A stretch of DNA of 64,000 nt, taken from the NCBI RefSeq assembly GCF_900313035.1, contig NZ_OMPS01000004.1, positions 88,098-152,097 of the forward strand, in the 5' to 3' direction. Below the pieces are notes generated by a model. The model did no database searches. It was given only the letters and a program-made list of their open reading frames with translations, and was not told the origin of the DNA. Of this stretch, positions 51,508 through 59,736 are shown one piece after another. Origin of the DNA: Ruegeria sp. EL01 (lineage in GTDB: Bacteria; Pseudomonadota; Alphaproteobacteria; Rhodobacterales; Rhodobacteraceae). The translations under genes were made by a program, and so were the position numbers. Each line of letters begins with the position of its first letter. Within the stretch, counting starts at the first letter, position 1.

Positions 51508-54500
51508 ATGGGGATCCGCTTTTTCTCGGACAAAAACCGACCCGTGCATATGGGGCCTTATCCGATGGAGCGGTTGGCGCGGCAAGATCATTTGCCCGGC
51601 CTGTCCGATGTGCGACCCATGCCGGTGCTCAGTTTTCATCGACCCAATCAACCAGACAGTATCGTCAACGCGATGGGTGAGTTTCAGGCCATGATGGATG
51701 CGATCCGGAATGGGTTGGTCAATCCGTCTATGGCGGACATCCCGATTGACCCGCAGGCGCGTTCCAATCATCTGAAAGCATTTGGGTATTTCAATGATGC
51801 CTCGATGATGGGATGCGGCCCGCTGCCACCCGAGGCTTTGCTGGATCAACCTCGCCGCAACCCCGATATCGCCCGGTTGGCCCATGCCTTGCGCACGCGG
51901 CAGACCAAGACACTGGCGTCGGGCATCGACGTGATCATGGCTGATCTGAAGGACAGTATGGAGGCGACGCCGGGGCCGATTGACCGTCACCGCCATGCCA
52001 TCGTGTTTTTGGTCGAGCACAACCGCGACCCTGAGCCGGACGAGCCCGGCGCGGATTGGATCATGGACGCGCAGGATCATCGCAGCTGTTTGTTGGCCAC
52101 TGAAAATGCGGTTGTGATCGCCAATTACATCCGCTTGCTGGGTTTTGATGCGCGGGCACATACGGCGATGTCTTCCGAGGTCGATCTGGGAAAGCTTGCC
52201 GTGGCCGCTGGGTTGGCCTCGGTCGAAGATGGCGAGGTCGTTGTACCTTGGCTGGGGAAACGGTTTGGTCTGGCCGCAGTCACCACCGAGATGGAGGTCG
52301 CGCATGACCGGCCCCTGCAACCGATATCGCAGCAGCCGTGGTTTCGCACGCAAGGACCAGCTTGGTGGCTGGGCGCGGGGTTTGCCAAGAACGCATTAAA
52401 CCGAGACGCCTATGCCAAGCGGCGCTATGCCGAAGGGGCGCATCCCTTCGAAAAGCTCAAGCGTGTGGACGATCCCACCACCTATATCGACGAACAGAAT
52501 GTGGCCCGCGTCCCCAAGCGGGCGGACATGTTCGCCCGCGCGCAATTCGGCGATATGGGTAAACCTCTGCAGGATGCGGCTAAGGGTGGGCACTACGTCC
52601 GGAAATCCGCGCCAAGTTTTGCGCAACGCCGCGCTTTGGGGGCATTTGTTCTGTTGCAAGATGGGGACAGCGCCGAGGGGGCAAAACCCACGGATGCTGA
52701 ACGCAATGCTGCGAATATCAAAGCCGCAAGCTATTTTCTGGGTGTCGATGCCGTGGGCCTCAGCCGCTGCCCGGAATGGACCTGGTATTCCCATGACGCC
52801 ACCGGGGACGAAATCGCTCCGCCCCATGATCAGGCAATCAACATGATCATCGATCAGGGGTATGAGACTATGGAAGGTGCCAGCGGGGATGACTGGATCA
52901 GCGTCGCCCAATCCATGCGCGCGTACCTCAGGTTTTCTCTGTTGGGCGGCGTGATCGCGCAGCAGATCCGTAACCTCGGCTACAAAGCCAAGGCGCATAC
53001 GGTGATGGATGGCGAGGTCCTGCAGCCTCCGTTGTTGCTGCTGTCTGGACTGGGTGAGGTCAGTCGGATCGGTGAGGTTATTCTCAACCCCTATCTGGGG
53101 CCGCGCCTGAAATCGGGTGTGGTGACGACCGACATGCCGATTGGGCATGACAAACCCATCGATTTCGGCCTGCAGACCTTCTGCGAAAGCTGTAACAAAT
53201 GCGCGCGAGAATGCCCTTCAGGGGCGATCACGGCCGGTCCAAAGCTGATGTTCAACGGCTATGAAATCTGGAAATCCGACAGCCAGAAATGCGCCACCTA
53301 TCGGATCACAACGCCCGGAGGATCAATGTGCGGGCGGTGCATGAAAACCTGCCCTTGGAACTTAGAGGGTATCTTCAAGGAACGCCCGTTCCGGTGGACG
53401 GCGATGAACATCCCCCAAGCCGCGCCAGCCTTGGCCAAACTGGACGATGTCGTGGGAAATGGTGGCTTGAACGACACCAAGAAGTGGTGGTGGGATATCG
53501 AGTTGCAGTCGGATGGTGCCTACCGTCCCTCGGTTCACCCTTTGAATCGGCGCGATCTGCAAAAAGACCTGGACCTGAAGTACGAGGACCAGACACTTGC
53601 CGTGTACCCGGCCTATCTGGCCCCGCACCCGTGGCCCTATCCATTTGCCATGGATCGAGAGGCCGGGATTGCCGCCTATGAGGCGATGGTTTCTGCCGAT
53701 GACTACAAGGCCCGCAAGGCTGCGGGTGATATGTCTGTTGTACATCGCTATCAGATTTCCGGGGATGCCCCAGTGATGCGGGTTATGCTGTCGAAAGTCG
53801 ACAAGATGACGGCAGATGTTTCGAAGTACGAGTTCTCAGCCATGGATGGTGCACCGCTGCCTGAATGGAGTGCCGGTGCGCATCTGGATGTGCTCGTCGC
53901 GCCGGAATTTCTGCGCCAATATTCCATGTCCGGTGATCCTTCGGACCGGATGTCCTACCAGATCGGTGTACTGCGCGAGGATGAAGGGCGTGGTGGATCG
54001 GCCCTGCTGCACCGGATTTTTGGCGAAGGTCGCAAGGTCTTCATCTCAAAACCCATAAATCACTTTGAGCTTGAGGAAGCGGCCACCAAGACCTTCCTGA
54101 TGGGCGGAGGGATCGGCATCACGCCGATGATTGCCTTTGCCCACCGCCTGCACGCGCTGGGCAAGGAATTTGAGCTGCACTATTCTGCCAGCACCCGTTC
54201 GGCTGCAGGGTATCTGCAAGATCTGGCCGCGACCCCATGGGCAGATCATGTGCACTATCATTTCTCCGATGAAGGAACCCGCGCCAATCTGGAGACAATT
54301 TTGGCGTGCTATCAGGACGGGTGGCACGTCTATACCTGCGGTCCAGATCGTTACATGGATGGCGTGATGCAGGCAGCCGAAGCGCAGGGCTTTGCTGAAG
54401 AGGCGCGGCATCTGGAGTATTTCTCGGTCCCCGAACAGCCGGAATACGAAAATCACCCGTTTACTCTGAAACTGGCCCGCTCGGGCCGGGAACTGCCGGT

Positions 54501-54720
54501 GCCTGCGGACAAAGATGCAGCCCAAGTGCTGAACGAAGCTGGCATTCACGTCGATGTGAAATGCTCGGACGGGATCTGTGGCGTCTGTAAATGTGGTGTG
54601 ATTTCGGGCCCGGTTGATCACCGCGATTTCGTTCTGTCCAAAAAGCAACGCGAGGGCGCGATGATCTTGTGCCAAAGTCGCGCTGCAGAACCGGATGGAA
54701 TTGTGGAAGTCGATCTTTAG
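51508..54720 (+). CDS. rdhA: self-sufficient (catabolic) reductive dehalogenase fused to an FMN/NAD/[2Fe-2S] reductase
   Basis: A 1070-residue protein like BhbA and NpRdhA. The first ~700 residues are the corrinoid-dependent dehalogenase. [4Fe-4S] cluster 1 uses Cys559/562/565/569 (CESCNKCAREC) and cluster 2 uses Cys595/608/611/615 (CGRCMKTCP). Residues about 200-271 and 482-551 are recognisable repeats. Residues about 745-985 form a ferredoxin-reductase-like FMN/NAD module (RQYSMSG, GGGIGITPM). The end is a plant-type [2Fe-2S] domain (Cys1019/1024/1027/1055). There is no Tat signal, so it is cytosolic and probably draws electrons from NAD(P)H to remove halogen from an aromatic such as a bromophenol or halobenzoate. 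AGGAGG precedes the ATG. Confidence 0.93.
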   Translation: MGIRFFSDKNRPVHMGPYPMERLARQDHLPGLSDVRPMPVLSFHRPNQPDSIVNAMGEFQAMMDAIRNGLVNPSMADIPIDPQARSNHLKAFGYFNDASMMGCGPLPPEALLDQPRRNPDIARLAHALRTRQTKTLASGIDVIMADLKDSMEATPGPIDRHRHAIVFLVEHNRDPEPDEPGADWIMDAQDHRSCLLATENAVVIANYIRLLGFDARAHTAMSSEVDLGKLAVAAGLASVEDGEVVVPWLGKRFGLAAVTTEMEVAHDRPLQPISQQPWFRTQGPAWWLGAGFAKNALNRDAYAKRRYAEGAHPFEKLKRVDDPTTYIDEQNVARVPKRADMFARAQFGDMGKPLQDAAKGGHYVRKSAPSFAQRRALGAFVLLQDGDSAEGAKPTDAERNAANIKAASYFLGVDAVGLSRCPEWTWYSHDATGDEIAPPHDQAINMIIDQGYETMEGASGDDWISVAQSMRAYLRFSLLGGVIAQQIRNLGYKAKAHTVMDGEVLQPPLLLLSGLGEVSRIGEVILNPYLGPRLKSGVVTTDMPIGHDKPIDFGLQTFCESCNKCARECPSGAITAGPKLMFNGYEIWKSDSQKCATYRITTPGGSMCGRCMKTCPWNLEGIFKERPFRWTAMNIPQAAPALAKLDDVVGNGGLNDTKKWWWDIELQSDGAYRPSVHPLNRRDLQKDLDLKYEDQTLAVYPAYLAPHPWPYPFAMDREAGIAAYEAMVSADDYKARKAAGDMSVVHRYQISGDAPVMRVMLSKVDKMTADVSKYEFSAMDGAPLPEWSAGAHLDVLVAPEFLRQYSMSGDPSDRMSYQIGVLREDEGRGGSALLHRIFGEGRKVFISKPINHFELEEAATKTFLMGGGIGITPMIAFAHRLHALGKEFELHYSASTRSAAGYLQDLAATPWADHVHYHFSDEGTRANLETILACYQDGWHVYTCGPDRYMDGVMQAAEAQGFAEEARHLEYFSVPEQPEYENHPFTLKLARSGRELPVPADKDAAQVLNEAGIHVDVKCSDGICGVCKCGVISGPVDHRDFVLSKKQREGAMILCQSRAAEPDGIVEVDL

Positions 54721-54739
54721 ACGTGGTTCGGAAACGACA

Positions 54740-54751
54740 TTCATCGATGAA
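54740..54751. promoter_or_regulatory. palindrome TTCATCGATGAA between rdhA and the molybdenum hydroxylase genes
   Basis: A perfect 12-bp palindrome, followed by a run of A, lies 20 bases after the dehalogenase stop and about 100 bases before the first hydroxylase gene. It could be an operator for the downstream operon or part of a weak 3'-end hairpin. Confidence 0.35.
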
Positions 54752-54849
54752 AAAAATAGGTCGCTCCAGCCATGGACGCGGCCAGATTGCTGCACTAACG
54801 TCCCCTGCGAACCCCAGTGAATCCTGATCAACAGGTGCGAGGTATTTTC

Positions 54850-55716
54850 ATGGACTATCACAGCCCTGCCAGCTTTGCCGAAGCCTCGGCTCTGGCCGCA
54901 AATGCGACGGGCATCACACGGTTTCTGGCTGGTGGCACCGATGTTCTGGTGCAACTGCGCTCGGAATTGGTGACGCCTGATACGTTAATCGACATTAAGA
55001 AAATCAACGGTGTACGCGATATCACCCGCAATGCAGACAGCAGCTGGACGCTGGGCGTCGCGGCCACCGGTGCCGAGATGAGCGAGCATGCCGAGCTTTG
55101 CAAAGACTGGCCAGGCGTGGTCGAGGCGATGGATCTGATCGGCTCGACTCAGGTGCAGGGGCGGGCGACGCTGACGGGCAATCTGTGCAACGGGTCTCCG
55201 GCTGCTGATTCCGTACCTGCGATGGTAGCGGCAAGCGTCACCGTTACGGTGACCGGACCCGATGGAGATCGCGTTGTTCCGGTCACAGACATTCCGGCCG
55301 GACCCGGCAAGACCTCCCTGACCAAGGGAGAGGTCGTGTCTGCTGTGCACATCCCGCCTCGTGGTGACAACGGCGGCGACGCTTATCTGCGGTTCATCCC
55401 ACGCACTGAAATGGACATTGCCGTTGTTGGTGTGGGTGTAAACCTGCGTCTGGACGGCGAAATCATCACAGAGGCGCGTGTGTCACTGGGCGCCGTCGCA
55501 CCAACTGTTTTGCTGGTCAACGACTGCGCTGAGGCGATCGTTGGCACGACACTGGATGAAGATGCCTTGGATGCGCTGGCCACCGCCGCGTCTGCCGCCT
55601 GTAACCCGATCGATGACAAGCGCGGCACAATCGCATTCCGGACCGAAGTCGCCGGCGTTCTGGCCAAGCGCGCTGCAAAAATCGCCTATGCCCGCGCAAA
55701 GGGAGACCACGCATGA
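54850..55716 (+). CDS. molybdenum hydroxylase medium subunit, FAD-binding (CoxM/XdhB-like)
   Basis: A 288-residue FAD subunit with FLAGGTDVL near residues 28-36 and TLTGNLCNGSPAADSVPA near 109-126, the two pyrophosphate-contacting motifs of this family, followed by the CO dehydrogenase flavoprotein C-terminal domain. It passes electrons from the iron-sulfur subunit to the acceptor. The ATG at 54850 follows GAGGT. An earlier in-frame GTG is unlikely. First gene of a four-gene operon with ATGA-type coupling. Confidence 0.92.
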   Translation: MDYHSPASFAEASALAANATGITRFLAGGTDVLVQLRSELVTPDTLIDIKKINGVRDITRNADSSWTLGVAATGAEMSEHAELCKDWPGVVEAMDLIGSTQVQGRATLTGNLCNGSPAADSVPAMVAASVTVTVTGPDGDRVVPVTDIPAGPGKTSLTKGEVVSAVHIPPRGDNGGDAYLRFIPRTEMDIAVVGVGVNLRLDGEIITEARVSLGAVAPTVLLVNDCAEAIVGTTLDEDALDALATAASAACNPIDDKRGTIAFRTEVAGVLAKRAAKIAYARAKGDHA

Positions 55717-56192
55717 GCAAGTTTCACGTATCCACCACCGTGAACGGAGACACGGTAGAATACCTCTGCGATCCACGCGAAACCTTGCTGGATTGTCTGC
55801 GCGACAAGTTGAACCTGACCGGCGCCAAAGAAGGCTGTGGCACCGGCGATTGCGGCGCGTGTTCGGTCACGGTTGACGGTCGTCTGGTATGTTCTTGCCT
55901 GATGCTGGGTGTTGAAGCAGACGGCAAGCAGATTGAAACCGTTGAAGGCATCGCCGAAGGTGACATTCTGCACCCGCTACAGAAGAAGTTCATCGAATAT
56001 GCTGCCCTGCAGTGTGGCATCTGCACTCCGGGCATTCTGGTTGCGGCCAAGTCGCTGTTGGAAAAGAACCCCAATCCGACCGAGGAAGAGACGCGGTATT
56101 GGCTGGCAGGAAACCTCTGCCGTTGTACCGGATATGACAAGATCATTCGCGCCGTAATGGATACGGCTGCTGACCTGCGGGAGGCTTCGTAA
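55713..56192 (+). CDS. molybdenum hydroxylase small subunit, two [2Fe-2S] clusters (CoxS-like)
   Basis: A 159-residue subunit with a plant-type cluster (Cys42/47/50 with Cys62, in GCGTGDCGACS) and the family-specific second cluster (Cys101/104 in CGICTPG and Cys136/138 in LCRCTG). It wires the molybdenum site to FAD. It overlaps both neighbouring genes, giving the order medium-small-large that is usual for CO-dehydrogenase-like hydroxylases. Confidence 0.95.
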   Translation: MSKFHVSTTVNGDTVEYLCDPRETLLDCLRDKLNLTGAKEGCGTGDCGACSVTVDGRLVCSCLMLGVEADGKQIETVEGIAEGDILHPLQKKFIEYAALQCGICTPGILVAAKSLLEKNPNPTEEETRYWLAGNLCRCTGYDKIIRAVMDTAADLREAS

Positions 56193-58447
56193 TGGCACTC
56201 GACGATCGCAAATCTGAATTCAACTTTGTGGGTACACGACCGGATCGTCCGGACGGGTTGGATAAAGTTACGGGCCGCGCCAAATTTGGTGCCGATATTT
56301 CTGCGCCGGGCATGTTGCATGGCGCGATCCTGCGCTCGCCCCATGCCCATGCGCGGATCATCAAAATCGACACGTCCAAAGCCGAGGCGCATAAGGACGT
56401 CAAAGCCGTTGTAACACGTGCGGATTTTGCTGATGTTCCGTTCAAGCCAGGTCTGGAAGGCGAATTCTGGAACGTCCTTGAAAATGTCATGGCAGGCGAG
56501 AAGGCGCTGTATGATGGCCACGCGGTGGCGGCTGTTGCCGCAACTTCGGCGCTGGCGGCGCGCGATGCGCTGAGGTTGATCGAGGTCGAATACGAGGTGC
56601 TGCCGCATGTCACCGATGTCGACAAAGCGATGGCATCGGACGCACCGGTCATCCGCGAAGGGGCGGCGGATTATTCGGTGTCGGAAGGGATGCACCCGAA
56701 CGTCGTGCGCTATCACGAAAGTGGTCACGGCGATGTCGAAGCCGGTTTTGCCGAGGCAGATCTGGTCATCGAAGACAGCTTTGCTACCGAGGCGACCCAT
56801 CAGGGCTATATCGAACCGCATGCCTGCCTGGGTATGTTGGGCAATGACGGCAAGGGTGAACTGTGGTGCACCACGCAGGGGCATTGGATCGCGCAAAAGA
56901 CCTGTGCTGCACTGCTGGGGATCGAGACCTCGCAATTGCGCGTGACCGCGTCCGAAATTGGCGGCGGTTTTGGTGGCAAGACCACCGTATTCATCGAACC
57001 GGTCGCGCTCGCGCTGAGCCGCAAGGCGAACCGTCCGGTCAAAGTTGTGATGACCCGGTCCGAGGTGTTCCGGGCGACTGGCCCGACCTCTTCGGCGTCG
57101 ATGGACATCAAGATAGGGATGAAGAAAGACGGCACAATTACCGGGGCGCAGGGCATCTTCCGTCTGCAGGGCGGGGCGTTCCCCGGCGCACCGGGGGACA
57201 TGACCGCGATGTGCGGTTTCGCGCCCTACAACCTGACCAATGTGCATCAGGTCGGGTATGACGTCATGGCTAACCGTCCAAAACAGGCAGCATATCGCGC
57301 GCCGGGCGCGCCGATGGGGGCTTTCGCCGTCGAGTCGGTCATTGATGAGCTGTGCAATCAGTTGGATCTCGACCCCCTTGATGTACGCCTGAAAAACGCA
57401 GCTTATGAAGGCACCAAGGCCAGCTATGGCCCGCGCTACGAACGCATCGGTCTGGTTGAAACATTAGAGGCCGCCAAGGCACACCCGCATTACGCGGCTC
57501 CGTTGAAACCGGGTCAAGGGCGCGGGATTTCCTGCGGTTTCTGGTTCAACCACGGCGGAGAGACGTCGGTGTCCTTGGCCTTGTCGGAAGACGGCTCAGC
57601 GCAGCTGATGGTGGGTACGCCAGATATCGGCGGCTCGCGCGCGTCAATGGCGCTGATGGCGGCCGAGGTTCTGGGCATTCCGTATGAAAACATCCGGGTG
57701 ACCATCGCAGACACCGCGACACTTGGTTACAACGACGTATCCCATGGGTCTCGCGTCACCTATGCCAGCGGTCTGGCGACGATCAAGGCGGCGCATCACG
57801 CGGTCGACAAACTGTCTGAACGGGCGGCGGCCAAATGGGGCATCCCGGTTGATGCAGTGAAATGGGAAAACGGCAGTGCGGTGCCTTCGGGGCCCAACGC
57901 GGGCGATTTTGACCCGATGCCTTTGGCGGACATCACCGCGGATATGGGCTCAACCGGTGGCCCGATCTCGGGCCATTTCGAGGCCACTCCCGAAGGTGCT
58001 GGCGTGTCCTTTGGCACCCATATAGTTGATGCCGAGGTGGATCCGGAAACCGGCAAAACCTCCGTCACGCGCTACACAGTCATCCAGGACGCAGGCAAGG
58101 CCATCCATCCAACTTACGTGGAAGGTCAGTATCAAGGCGGCGCTGCACAGGGTATCGGTTGGGCGCTGAACGAGGAATATATATACGGCGACGATGGCCG
58201 TCTGCAGAATTCGATCTTCCTTGATTACCGCATCCCCGTGGCCAGCGACTTGCCAATGATCGACACAGTGATTGTCGAAGTGCCCAACCCGGGCCACCCC
58301 TTTGGTGTGCGCGGCGTGGGAGAGACAGGCATCGTGCCGCCTCTGGCCGCTATCGCCAATGCGGTGTCCAACGCGGCTGGCGTCAGAATGCGCCAACTGC
58401 CAATGTCACCGCCCCGTATTCTGGCGGCCCTTAAGGACAATGGTTGA
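56192..58447 (+). CDS. molybdenum hydroxylase large subunit (xanthine dehydrogenase family)
   Basis: A 751-residue molybdopterin subunit. Family segments include GGGFGGK near residue 262, AYRAPG near 370 and the catalytic Glu711 in GVGETG. The active-site loop reads AYRAPG, not AYxCSFR of form I CO dehydrogenase nor AYRGAGR of form II, so it is not a CO dehydrogenase. It should hydroxylate an aldehyde, N-heterocycle or aromatic acid thioester. It lies one operon downstream of the dehalogenase on the same strand. The MoaD-like gene overlaps its last 8 bp. Confidence 0.93.
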   Translation: MALDDRKSEFNFVGTRPDRPDGLDKVTGRAKFGADISAPGMLHGAILRSPHAHARIIKIDTSKAEAHKDVKAVVTRADFADVPFKPGLEGEFWNVLENVMAGEKALYDGHAVAAVAATSALAARDALRLIEVEYEVLPHVTDVDKAMASDAPVIREGAADYSVSEGMHPNVVRYHESGHGDVEAGFAEADLVIEDSFATEATHQGYIEPHACLGMLGNDGKGELWCTTQGHWIAQKTCAALLGIETSQLRVTASEIGGGFGGKTTVFIEPVALALSRKANRPVKVVMTRSEVFRATGPTSSASMDIKIGMKKDGTITGAQGIFRLQGGAFPGAPGDMTAMCGFAPYNLTNVHQVGYDVMANRPKQAAYRAPGAPMGAFAVESVIDELCNQLDLDPLDVRLKNAAYEGTKASYGPRYERIGLVETLEAAKAHPHYAAPLKPGQGRGISCGFWFNHGGETSVSLALSEDGSAQLMVGTPDIGGSRASMALMAAEVLGIPYENIRVTIADTATLGYNDVSHGSRVTYASGLATIKAAHHAVDKLSERAAAKWGIPVDAVKWENGSAVPSGPNAGDFDPMPLADITADMGSTGGPISGHFEATPEGAGVSFGTHIVDAEVDPETGKTSVTRYTVIQDAGKAIHPTYVEGQYQGGAAQGIGWALNEEYIYGDDGRLQNSIFLDYRIPVASDLPMIDTVIVEVPNPGHPFGVRGVGETGIVPPLAAIANAVSNAAGVRMRQLPMSPPRILAALKDNG

Positions 58448-58685
58448 GGTTCACCTTTGGTCCGGCCTCCGGTCTCTGACCGGGGGTCTGGAAGTGGTTG
58501 AGGTCAAGGCGGCAACCACGGGCGAATTGCTACGGGAACTGGTTCGTGTCCATCCGCAATTGCAGGGCCCGATTGATGCCGGAGTGTCCGTCGCAATCGA
58601 CGGCCGTGTCATCGCTAGCGGTTTGACCGAACCCATTCCCGAAGGCAGCGAAGTTTACCTGATGCAGCGCCTCAGGGGTGGTTAG
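58440..58685 (+). CDS. MoaD/ThiS-like ubiquitin-fold sulfur carrier
   Basis: An 81-residue beta-grasp protein ending in the Gly-Gly tail (LRGG) that in this family is adenylated and thiocarboxylated to deliver sulfur. ATG at 58440 overlaps the end of the large-subunit gene. MoaD proteins provide the dithiolene sulfurs of molybdopterin, and a copy inside a molybdenum hydroxylase operon suggests dedicated cofactor supply or enzyme maturation. It is easily missed because of its size and overlap. Confidence 0.82.
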   Translation: MVEVHLWSGLRSLTGGLEVVEVKAATTGELLRELVRVHPQLQGPIDAGVSVAIDGRVIASGLTEPIPEGSEVYLMQRLRGG

Positions 58686-59386
58686 GGCTGGGGTGACCAA
58701 GGCTCTCGTCCAACCATCCGGTCAGCTTCGGCGGTGATATCATTCATGTGCTGTTCCAGATCAAGTCTCAGGGCTTCAATCTGTTCCTCACTGGCCTTAC
58801 GCGGGACGGTTTCCGTCCATTCCCGACACAGAAACACACCATCATTGCGCCACACTCGCGGCATCAAAAGTCGGTCCCAAGTTCCAGCCTCGCGACCATG
58901 GCGAGCAGAATAGGTGATGCCGAACACCCGTTTCCCGGATGCGCGGGCCCAGATCAGCGGCACAGTCGATAGAACACGCTCTGGTCCGCGCGGGCCGTCG
59001 GCGGCAATCCCAATGGAAATCCCCTGTTTCATCTTGCCCAGAACTTCACGCGACAGGGCGACGTGGCGCTTGTGGCTGGACATGGCGATCGTGTCCATCC
59101 CGAACAATCGCTGTACCCGCCCCACCATGCTGCCCGCCCGGGCCGAGGACGTGATCGAACAGATGCGCCCTTTGTCTAGCGGAAAAAAATAAGGCGATTG
59201 CGCCAGTCGCTGATGCCATAGCACCACGATGACGGGTTTCCCGTGTTCGGCCAGCTGATCCAGTTCTTCGTATCCGATGCGCTGCCAGTGCGTGTTGCGA
59301 TGCACCATCCGGATATAGCTGGCAATCCGCCGCGCGACCCAGTTCAGAACGGCTTCGCTGTCTGCGATCTTTTTGCGGATGTTCAC
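58682..59386 (-). CDS. DUF374 lysophospholipid acyltransferase-like protein
   Basis: A 234-residue protein with the LPLAT/DUF374 pattern: VLWHQRLAQSPYFF near residues 54-67 (HxxxxS variant of the acyltransferase HxxxxD), SSHKRHVALSREVLGKMKQGISIGIAADGPRGPERVL near 103-139 and FGITYSA. Such proteins acylate lipid A precursors or phospholipids at the inner membrane. The best start is GTG at 59386, after AAGGAA. A longer upstream frame has no ATG at a sensible place. It is convergent with the MoaD-like gene. Confidence 0.85.
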   Translation of the reverse strand: MNIRKKIADSEAVLNWVARRIASYIRMVHRNTHWQRIGYEELDQLAEHGKPVIVVLWHQRLAQSPYFFPLDKGRICSITSSARAGSMVGRVQRLFGMDTIAMSSHKRHVALSREVLGKMKQGISIGIAADGPRGPERVLSTVPLIWARASGKRVFGITYSARHGREAGTWDRLLMPRVWRNDGVFLCREWTETVPRKASEEQIEALRLDLEQHMNDITAEADRMVGREPWSPQP

Positions 59387-59527
59387 GCGGGGTTCCTTTT
59401 CCTGACCGGATCTTGTCTTAACCAACTGCACGTCATGCGCAACTTGTTTGTCCGATTGCGAAGTGTATCGGAATCTGAAAAAGCCTCTTGAGTCCGCCGC
59501 GCGGCTGGCATATCTGAGGCGCACGAT

Positions 59528-59603
59528 AGGGGTATAGCTCAGTTGGTAGAGCGACGGTCTCCAAAACCGTAGGTCGAGGGTTCGAACCCTTCTGCCCCTG
59601 CCA
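59528..59603 (+). tRNA. tRNA-Trp (CCA)
   Basis: A full cloverleaf: acceptor AGGGGTA with TGCCCCT, D arm GCTCAGTTGGTAGAGC, anticodon loop CTCCAAA with anticodon CCA, T arm GAGGGTTCGAACCCTTC, discriminator G and an encoded CCA end (59601-59603). No secE/nusG follows, although these often flank tRNA-Trp in proteobacteria. Confidence 0.95.
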
Positions 59604-59736
59604 TTCTCAACAACATTTCCGCGCGAGCGTTAGCCTGGATTGTTGAAAGATGTAAGCCGGTGGGTCAATCCCGGTTTCCACTGCTGGGCGAATGGCTTAT
59701 GGTCGCCGCGAGTTAGATAGACCCGAGTGAGGATAC

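Noticed and set aside
51508..54720. Respiratory reductive dehalogenase
   Set aside because: No Tat signal peptide, no rdhB membrane anchor gene, and a fused NAD/FMN reductase instead.
55724..57247. 507-codon frame opposite the molybdenum hydroxylase genes
   Set aside because: The plus-strand genes carry complete iron-sulfur and molybdopterin motifs; the antisense frame has none and no ribosome-binding site.
54850..58447. Aerobic CO dehydrogenase (CoxMSL)
   Set aside because: The large subunit reads AYRAPG in the active-site loop instead of the form I AYxCSFR or form II AYRGAGR signatures.
59528..59603. tRNA as an integration (att) site for a genomic island
   Set aside because: No integrase gene or duplicated tRNA 3' end was found in the flanking sequence.
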